A stretch of 64,000 bases of DNA, from positions 65,514,786 to 65,578,785 of the forward strand of contig OY740768.1 in assembly GCA_963513935.1 (NCBI GenBank). The letters are read 5' to 3'. The translations under genes were made by a program, and so were the position numbers. The number at the start of each line of letters is the position of its first letter. Within the stretch, counting starts at the first letter, position 1. The notes below the pieces were generated by a model that worked only from the letters and a program-made list of their open reading frames with translations, was not told where the DNA came from and did no database searches. The DNA is from Aphrophora alni. Lineage: Eukaryota > Arthropoda > Insecta > Hemiptera > Aphrophoridae. This document shows positions 1-64,000 of the stretch, piece by piece.

Positions 1-1808
1 TCTTTACAATTATAAAATATTGAGGACAATATTCAATAAAAACTTTTTTTATACTTAGAATATGTTCATCGGGTGTTTATTTAACCATACAAGAAACATT
101 TTTTATAATTATTCCCTGGAGATCTGAATTTTTGTAGTTATTGTCCAGCAACTGATTTATTGGAGATCAAAGGATCAAAAATACTATTTTCTAATAAATT
201 ATGATAAAACATTATTATTTTTTATTACTCTTAACATTAAAAAAAACTATGAAAACCATACAAACAATCACAATTGTTAAAACAAAATAGTTAATCTATG
301 TATGAAGCAGAATTTTTAAGCTTGACAAAGTTATATATATAACGTGACAAAAACACCTAGTATAATAAATAAATAATAATAAATAAATATTTCTTTACTA
401 TAATGTAATATAATATATTATAAAATAATATATTCTTTCAAGTTATTTTTTTTTTTGAAAAACTTCTTAAATTTGGAATAACTTTCTAAATGAAATAGAA
501 TTACCTCTTGGCTCTACTCAATTCAAGCTAATTGGTTAATTTGGAATATGGATGGTTATTAAAAAAATAAATAAATAAAGACTAAATTCAGTTTCTTACT
601 TTCTAGGTTCAAACATTAATAAATAATAGGATATGATGTTATATTACCATAATAACATTAATTTTATTAGACTTTAACATACAATATTAATTCATAATTT
701 GTTAAGATTTGACTCTCTTTTAGAGTTCATGAAATTTGTAATAAAGTTTGTAATATTATAGGCCTCTAGGCTTAGCTCAATTTAACAGAACACATTGACT
801 CAAAGAATACAATATTAATTAGGCTAGATCTCGGGGTAGGCACTCGGCTGGCATGGTTGTGTTATACAACTATAACGCATAAATAAATTGAAATGATTAA
901 AATTCTAAAAAAAAAATTAATTAAAGTTCACAAGAAATGTTGAATTGATAATTTTGAAGTAGATACAGGCCTTTGAATTTGGTAAATGTTTAGAATAGTT
1001 AATTAACAGAGCATACCATGCTCTGTACAGTTCACACTGACTCTAATCACTAATTTAGACACAAATATTATAAAGAAAACTTTGGATGTTAATTTGGCTT
1101 CTGTACTGTCTCGTCTCCACAATGTTACTCTTCTATCATTTCTTTTAAAACATGGCGCCTCGTTGTCTTGCGGAGCGATATTTTTCTATTTTAAGTGAGA
1201 TCGTTTGTTGAAACTGTTGGGATTCTTCCGCGGCACCATATAGTACCGTTTTTTTTCTTCTTTTCTTGGCCATTGGCAATTTGGGGTTGTAATAATCATT
1301 TCTTTTATTCGTATTTGTTGTTTTGTATCAATTTGTTTATTAATTACACATTATTTAACTAATTTAAGGGTGATTTAGACCGCGTACATACATATCAGCT
1401 GATCTATCTTAATACAAGGTTGACTAAATGACTACATCAGTAACTTATTTCTTCTTCCTCAATATTTTACAATGTTTGCAATTAAAACTAACAGATGTTT
1501 TTACATACAAATAATTTATAAGTAGTGGTATCTTAGAGTAATTTACAGTCTGATTGTTCTATTTAGTACTTCGAAATATGGTTACATATATTTTGGAGAA
1601 TGGCCGTAGGCCGTTTTCGTGTTTAACATTGCAAACTCACTGTTCCTTATTAGTAGTGATTTGCTTGTAAATAAAGTTTGGGATCTTATGAAATGATTTT
1701 AAATAAAGATATGTGATGTTATGGTTGTGTAGTGGTGTGGTTAATTTGTGTCAGCGTCTCAATTTCGAATGTTTACAATTTAGAGATAGGCCTATCTTAC
1801 GTCTGCTT
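1..1808. other. AT-rich intron, no feature recognised
   Basis: Non-coding, with short A/T runs. No Brr2 exon, long ORF or inverted repeat recognised. Presumably inside the same Brr2 intron as the LTR element that follows. Confidence 0.5.
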
Positions 1809-2033
1809 TAGAAATGATTTGTTTTGCAATTGAATGAATATAGGTGGTTTATTAATAATAGGTTGTATATAAATGTCTGCTATTAATACTTATGAATGTA
1901 GATCGTTGTGTTCTATGCTTAATTATCCAAATCGTCTATTTTTCATTTGACTTAGGTTATGTTGTTATTGGTTAATTTAGGCTAACTATCCTAACCTGTT
2001 GCATAAGTTATTGATGTGATTTGTACTGTTATA
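1809..2033 (-). repeat. 3' LTR-like direct repeat of the gag-pro element
   Basis: Matches 5595-5819 base for base as far as I compared, at an offset of 3786. On the minus strand a GAAGGG purine run lies just upstream (about 2037-2042), where a polypurine tract would be expected. Confidence 0.75.
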
Positions 2034-2383
2034 ATGCCCTTCAAACTGATTTTGATGAGGGTACTGAATCCAAAATCATTTTGTGAAGCACAAATAACAT
2101 CTTTAATCTAACTATAACTGGTAACAATCAAATAACATAACTAATAACAATGAAATAACTTATAACTAATAATAATCCTTAAATCTAACATGGTTATTAC
2201 AATTCTAGTTCTATTCTGGGGTAGTATTGTTTTTCAAACCCTCGTTGTGGTTTCTGTTTGCTCATATTATTGTTGTTGATAACACTTGTTGGTGATTTGT
2301 AGGGGTTGGGGACTTATGTAGTTCATAAGATTGTAGTTTATAATGGGGAACACTGGGGTAGTTTGTTGGGTATTTCACTGTTT
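2034..2383 (-). other. Non-coding tail of the gag-pro element
   Basis: Sequence between the truncated pol ORF and the 3' repeat. No RT, RNase H or integrase motif is visible in any frame. Confidence 0.5.
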
Positions 2384-3496
2384 TTATTCACACTCATTGT
2401 TTTCCATGGTAGTCAATTCACTTGGGGGTGTTCCATTTTGTATGTAGTAGGCGTTGGTCTGTACAGGTATGTTCTGGCGGTATGGCTTTAATAAAGAGTT
2501 AATTTCTCTCTCTACTGCGTCCTGTAGGTTGATTGGGAAAGGGTAACTTTGAGCTCGGTAGTTCTCTGGCTGTTCCACGTTTATTCGGTGTTTGTATACA
2601 ATACATCTTCCTGGTTTCTTGGAGAAAGTTTCAGAATATTTTATGATTAAGTCGGTCATTTGTGTTCGTTGGATGTTCTTTAATTTGTCGTTTGCCTCAA
2701 AAGTCTTGTATATTTCACTTATTTTATCGTCGTTGTACTCATTGTTTGTCTTTAAAATTTTATTTTTAATATTATCATTGTTGTTATCGTCGTAGCATAC
2801 CATTCTGCACTTTATTCCTTTAATATCTTCACATTCTAAATTAAGTTCTAGTACATCGCCTTTTGCGTTCTTTATACTAATAACATTATTTTCGAAGTTT
2901 AATTCCATCTTCATTTGCCTAATCGTGTCTATTCCTAAAATGCAATCTTTGATAAGATACGGTACTATAACACATTGTAAATCAAACTCTAGTCCCTTAA
3001 TCTCTGCTTTTACCATTATTATTTGTGAAATTCGTTTTGATTTGCTGTTTAAGGCGGTTGTTATAAATGTGTTACTGACGGGTAACTGTTCCACATGACC
3101 TAATTTGCTCTTGTTGTTGAGAAACCACGTTTCGGACAAGCAAGTTATGCTGCTGCCTGTATCCAGAAGTGAATTTGTATTCAAACCGTTAAGTTTAATA
3201 TTTATTTCCGGGCATTTAAAATTCATTAGGGGCTCATTCAATTCGTTGTCATCTTCTCGTAATAAAAACTCCCTGTCGCAGTAGAGGTTACTTATAATTA
3301 TAGGGTTTCTTTCCAATGGTTGTTGCTCCCTTTCTAATAATGGCTTAATTCCGATTTGTTCCGTTGCTCCTTGCACTGGTGTAGTTGGTGAAGTGCTGAT
3401 ATGTCCATTTTCTTCAGCCTTACCTGTACAGCCATTAGTTATCTTGATCGTAGAATCTAAACCAGTGCGTTGGTGTTTAACGCACTCTGGTTCGTA
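2384..3496 (-). CDS. Retroviral-type aspartic protease, truncated pol
   Basis: Open frame in the -1 frame relative to gag, overlapping its last 13 codons. It has no ATG at the start; the first GTG is at 3376, so it is likely expressed as a frameshift fusion. LLDTGSSITCLS is the catalytic aspartic protease motif and CILGID the matching C-terminal psi-loop. Then come YKHRINVEQPENYRAQ and DAVEREINSLL, the typical lead-in of Ty3/gypsy reverse transcriptase. After that, homology ends abruptly at about 2480 and the ORF closes with an unrelated tail of about 35 residues. The RT catalytic core (YxDD) and everything downstream are missing. The protease would cleave Gag in the particle. Confidence 0.82.
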   Translation of the reverse strand, partial: YEPECVKHQRTGLDSTIKITNGCTGKAEENGHISTSPTTPVQGATEQIGIKPLLEREQQPLERNPIIISNLYCDREFLLREDDNELNEPLMNFKCPEINIKLNGLNTNSLLDTGSSITCLSETWFLNNKSKLGHVEQLPVSNTFITTALNSKSKRISQIIMVKAEIKGLEFDLQCVIVPYLIKDCILGIDTIRQMKMELNFENNVISIKNAKGDVLELNLECEDIKGIKCRMVCYDDNNNDNIKNKILKTNNEYNDDKISEIYKTFEANDKLKNIQRTQMTDLIIKYSETFSKKPGRCIVYKHRINVEQPENYRAQSYPFPINLQDAVEREINSLLKPYRQNIPVQTNAYYIQNGTPPSELTTMENNECE

Positions 3497-5316
3497 TCAC
3501 TCCTTGCTTCTTCTCCGGTTCTATCTGAACTCGGCGGTCTCGCCGTTGTGGCAATCATTTGGCACTCTCTCGTCTGTTCTTTAGTAGGGTAAGTCATTCC
3601 TCTTGCTTCGTTATGCTGTCTTGTGTTTTGTGGTGGGTATGTTGGTCTGTTCTGGGTTTGGTTTTGGTACCTGAAGTCTGTGGCGATAGGTCCAGGTTGA
3701 CGGTCGAATGTTCGTCTTGTCGTAAATCTGTTACCGTTCTGATTTGTATTTGATTGGGGGCTTCCGTGGTAGGGTGTGTATCTTGAGTTGTGTTGGAAAC
3801 CGTCCTGATGTCTGTAAGGGTGGTTCCTATAGTCTTGTGCGTTGTTGTAATACGGTGGGTTTCTCTGTGGTGTTCCTCTGTTGGGGTGTTGGAATGATGT
3901 TGACGGTCGGGGTAGTGTCGTGTTGTGTGTTGACCTTTGTAGTGTAGTGTTCCTGTGTCTTATCTCCGCATTGGCCTCCTCCGTGTCTTCACGTTGCAGA
4001 AGTTCTGAGAATTCCTTGATGCTGGTTATGTTTTGCACCCTCTGTGCGTCCTGGATAATTTTGTCGAAGTGTTCCACCAATGTGGTGATTATGTCCTCCT
4101 CTGGAGGCTGTGGAATCATCGACTTCATTATTAGAACACGGTCGATGAAATATTCACTGCGGGTTAGTTTCCCTCCTGGTCGATACCGTTCGAACTCTAG
4201 TTTTTGTCGAATCCCCTTTTGGACATCCCTGCTCCAGAATTTGGACAAAAACTCTTCGCAAAACTTTTGGAAGTTGGTAATGTCGGGCTTAACCAGCTGC
4301 CACCATCTGCTCGCACTGCCTTCTAAGCTGTTCTCGATGATATCGAACAAGCAATCCTGTCTGTCGATAGGGTTTCCTATGGTCCGATTCGTGAGCCGTT
4401 CGTAGTACCTGCTTAGTTGATATAGGTATTCATTAGGGTTTGGTTGCCTCCCGTTGAATTTTGGTAGTGTAGGCATGACTAAGTTGTTGTTTTCGTGTCC
4501 GTTGGCTCCGCATGTAACATTTATAGGGGGTAGGACGTTTCTAACGTCGTTTGTTTTGGGTAATTCCGAAATTATATGTTGTACCTCCCTCATAACATTA
4601 TGGTTATTTATTTCCAATTTTTCGTCGATTGTAGTCTCGTGTTTTTGTAGGGACTCATTTAGACTTTTGGTAGTGATTGTAAGGTCAACTTTATTTTCTA
4701 ACTCGATAATCTTAGAATTGTTAGCCTGTAATTTTTGTTCTAATTCCGTGAAATTTTCCGAAAATTTATTTTCTACCTGGCTTATTTGTGTAGCAATACA
4801 TTCTTTAAGCTGCCCTACTTCCATTTGTATTCCTATAAAGTTGGCTTTTATATTAGCCTCGCTCTGCCTAAATTTTTCTTCTAAATTTTGACTGTTTTCC
4901 TTTAATTTTTCTTCTAAATTTTGTTTAATTTCTATTTGATTTAATTTTAATTTTTCTTCTAAATTTTGACTGGCTTCTATTTGGTTTAATTTTAATTTTT
5001 CTTCTAAATTTTGACTGGTTTCTATTTGGTTTAATTTTAATTTTTCTTCTAAATTTATTTGTAAGTTTGCAATAAGGAATGTCATCTGCTCTAACAGGTT
5101 AGGGGATGATGTGGTAGGTATGTTCATAGCTATCCCGGTTTCAGTGTCGTTAGTGTTTGAGTTGGTCTCGATATCCTGAGGTATAGGGTCGGTTATTGTT
5201 ATATTGGAAGCAGTTCGTCTTAAAATTGGTAACTGCCCTTCCTTGGCTTTGTCGGTTTGTTGTATTGTCTGCCTAAGGTCATAGTTTGCTTTGGATGTCT
5301 CGTCTGGCGAACTCAT
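3457..5316 (-). CDS. Gag-like polyprotein, 619 aa, coiled-coil rich
   Basis: Intact 619-codon ORF. Residues 1-75 are polar and disordered. Residues about 85-240 are predicted coiled coil, including tandem NLEEKLKLNQIE units (about 89-150). A capsid-like segment (about 285-445) includes SLEGSASRWWQLV and FCEEFLSKFW, which resembles the Retrotrans_gag fold of Ty3/gypsy Gag. The last 160 residues are Asn/Gln/Arg rich and basic. No CCHC zinc knuckle is present, so nucleic-acid binding probably rests on the basic tail. Gag builds the virus-like particle. A G TTA AAC heptamer close to the stop suggests read-through into the protease by -1 frameshifting. Intact length suggests recent activity or use of another element's enzymes. 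Confidence 0.85.
   Translation of the reverse strand: MSSPDETSKANYDLRQTIQQTDKAKEGQLPILRRTASNITITDPIPQDIETNSNTNDTETGIAMNIPTTSSPNLLEQMTFLIANLQINLEEKLKLNQIETSQNLEEKLKLNQIEASQNLEEKLKLNQIEIKQNLEEKLKENSQNLEEKFRQSEANIKANFIGIQMEVGQLKECIATQISQVENKFSENFTELEQKLQANNSKIIELENKVDLTITTKSLNESLQKHETTIDEKLEINNHNVMREVQHIISELPKTNDVRNVLPPINVTCGANGHENNNLVMPTLPKFNGRQPNPNEYLYQLSRYYERLTNRTIGNPIDRQDCLFDIIENSLEGSASRWWQLVKPDITNFQKFCEEFLSKFWSRDVQKGIRQKLEFERYRPGGKLTRSEYFIDRVLIMKSMIPQPPEEDIITTLVEHFDKIIQDAQRVQNITSIKEFSELLQREDTEEANAEIRHRNTTLQRSTHNTTLPRPSTSFQHPNRGTPQRNPPYYNNAQDYRNHPYRHQDGFQHNSRYTPYHGSPQSNTNQNGNRFTTRRTFDRQPGPIATDFRYQNQTQNRPTYPPQNTRQHNEARGMTYPTKEQTRECQMIATTARPPSSDRTGEEARSDTNQSALNTNALV
3475..3481 (-). promoter_or_regulatory. 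Candidate -1 ribosomal frameshift heptamer (G TTA AAC)
   Basis: On the minus strand the gag frame reads GCG TTA AAC, so GTTAAAC is in the X XXY YYZ phase. A -1 slip there enters exactly the open protease frame (GTT AAA CAC), seven codons before the gag TAG at 3457-3459. GUUAAAC is a known slippery heptamer in viruses. No obvious downstream stem was found by eye. Confidence 0.5.
4875..5055 (-). repeat. 45-bp tandem repeat inside gag
   Basis: About three and a half units of 45 bases encode successive 15-residue NLEEKLKLNQIE-x-SQ blocks. Nearly identical DNA units show recent tandem duplication of a coiled-coil segment. Confidence 0.85.
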
Positions 5317-5594
5317 CTTGATATCATGTATGTACTACTTTTATGGTTAGCCTATTACTTTACTTACTAATTATTCTAACACATATAAACATGGATTTTA
5401 AAACTAGAATGTGATGTTTATGTACTAGTAAATGATTTATAATTATCAAATTTATCTAGGACTAACTTAAATATCTAGGCTACTGTTTGATAAGTTTTTA
5501 ATGTAATATCCTAATTGTTACCAAGCTGATATGTACATATTGTTTCATAACACAATCATGCCAATCACGTTGTGCGCCATTTATAATAAATAAA

Positions 5595-5819
5595 TAGAAA
5601 TGATTTGTTTTGCAATTGAATGAATATAGGTGGTTTATTAATAATAGGTTGTATATAAATGTCTGCTATTAATACTTATGAATGTAGATCGTTGTGTTCT
5701 ATGCTTAATTATCCAAATCGTCTATTTTTCATTTGACTTAGGTTATGTTGTTATTGGTTAATTTAGGCTAACTATCCTAACCTGTTGCATAAGTTATTGA
5801 TGTGATTTGTACTGTTATA
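5595..5819 (-). repeat. 5' LTR-like direct repeat of the gag-pro element
   Basis: Upstream copy of the 225 bp repeat. The primer-binding-like TGGCGC site begins about 15 bases inside of it on the minus strand, a larger gap than usual. Confidence 0.75.

Positions 5820-64000
<58,181 letters not shown>

Larger units (their letters stand above)
1809..5819 (-). mobile_element. Ty3/gypsy-like LTR element, gag-pro only
   Basis: Two direct repeats of 225 bp (1809-2033 and 5595-5819) enclose a gag ORF and a protease ORF read on the minus strand. A TGGCGCACAACGTGATTGG primer-binding-like site (5561-5579, minus) lies between the upstream repeat and gag. The protease ORF stops a few residues into the reverse transcriptase homology, and the RT core, RNase H and integrase are absent. 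Repeat ends are not TG...CA and I see no target duplication, so LTR boundaries are uncertain. Classified Ty3/gypsy-like from the DTGS/ILGID protease and the RT-leading sequence. It sits in an intron, antisense to plus and co-oriented with Brr2. Confidence 0.8.

Noticed and set aside
1150..1180. TGGCGCCTCGTTG as a primer-binding site with an LTR end before it
   Set aside because: No matching second LTR or coding interior downstream in that orientation.
3881..4405. 174-codon plus-strand ORF opposite gag
   Set aside because: Shadow of the minus-strand gag, low-complexity Cys/Ser/Val composition; no homology recognised.

Overview
The window is a piece of an AT-rich animal nuclear genome, most likely an insect or other arthropod. 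Evidence: a conserved spliceosomal gene split into many small GT-AG exons, and introns filled with piggyBac-like, hAT, mariner/Tc1, LINE and LTR insertions. Nothing bacterial was seen: no operons, CRISPR, rRNA or tRNA.

The only host gene I can support is on the minus strand and crosses almost the whole window. It is Brr2 (SNRNP200), the Ski2-like DExH RNA helicase of the U5 snRNP. I placed 24 consecutive exons between 64000 (upstream side) and 6168. They join without a frame break into 1286 codons plus two bases of a preceding codon: the second RecA domain and Sec63 region of the N-terminal cassette, then the whole C-terminal helicase cassette and most of its Sec63 region. The N-terminal third lies beyond 64000. 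The last exons (about 135 residues in known orthologues) lie beyond position 1. Exons total 3860 bases, about 6% of the window.

Nearly everything else is intron, and the recognisable content is mobile DNA. From low to high coordinates: a gag-pro LTR element with most of pol missing (1809-5819, minus); a foldback element and a MITE (6.6-7.5 kb); an LTR relic (11.1-11.8 kb); a repeat copy with one piggyBac-like end (12.9 kb) and a decayed piggyBac-like element (14.4-15.9 kb); an inverted-repeat family with copies at 16.1 and 26.6 kb; a TTAA-flanked MITE (17.5 kb); a DDE transposase relic (19.6-20.2 kb); a TTAA element holding a long hairpin (24.3-25.5 kb); a LINE RNase H relic (29.3-30.5 kb); a 10.3 kb LTR element with indistinguishable 1616 bp LTRs and a nested piggyBac-like insertion (36411-46702); LINE, Tc1-like and mariner relics (48.6-52.7 kb); a TTAA element with a nested inverted-repeat element (54.5-55.5 kb); a second LTR relic (59.8-60.6 kb); and a Tc1-like relic, another inverted-repeat element and a hAT MITE with a clean 8 bp target duplication (61.8-63.3 kb).

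Points most worth a second look: (1) both long LTR elements keep a coiled-coil-rich, Gag-like ORF but lack reverse transcriptase; (2) the gag-pro element has an in-phase G TTA AAC heptamer in a short gag/pro overlap, which would give a -1 frameshift; (3) the nested TTAA insertion in the large LTR element interrupts an ORF that is in frame across the insertion; (4) two unrelated-looking inverted-repeat elements carry the same hairpin-GAAAC motif, resembling a hammerhead ribozyme core, next to one arm; (5) the C-terminal helicase cassette of Brr2 reads DELQ where human has DEVH.
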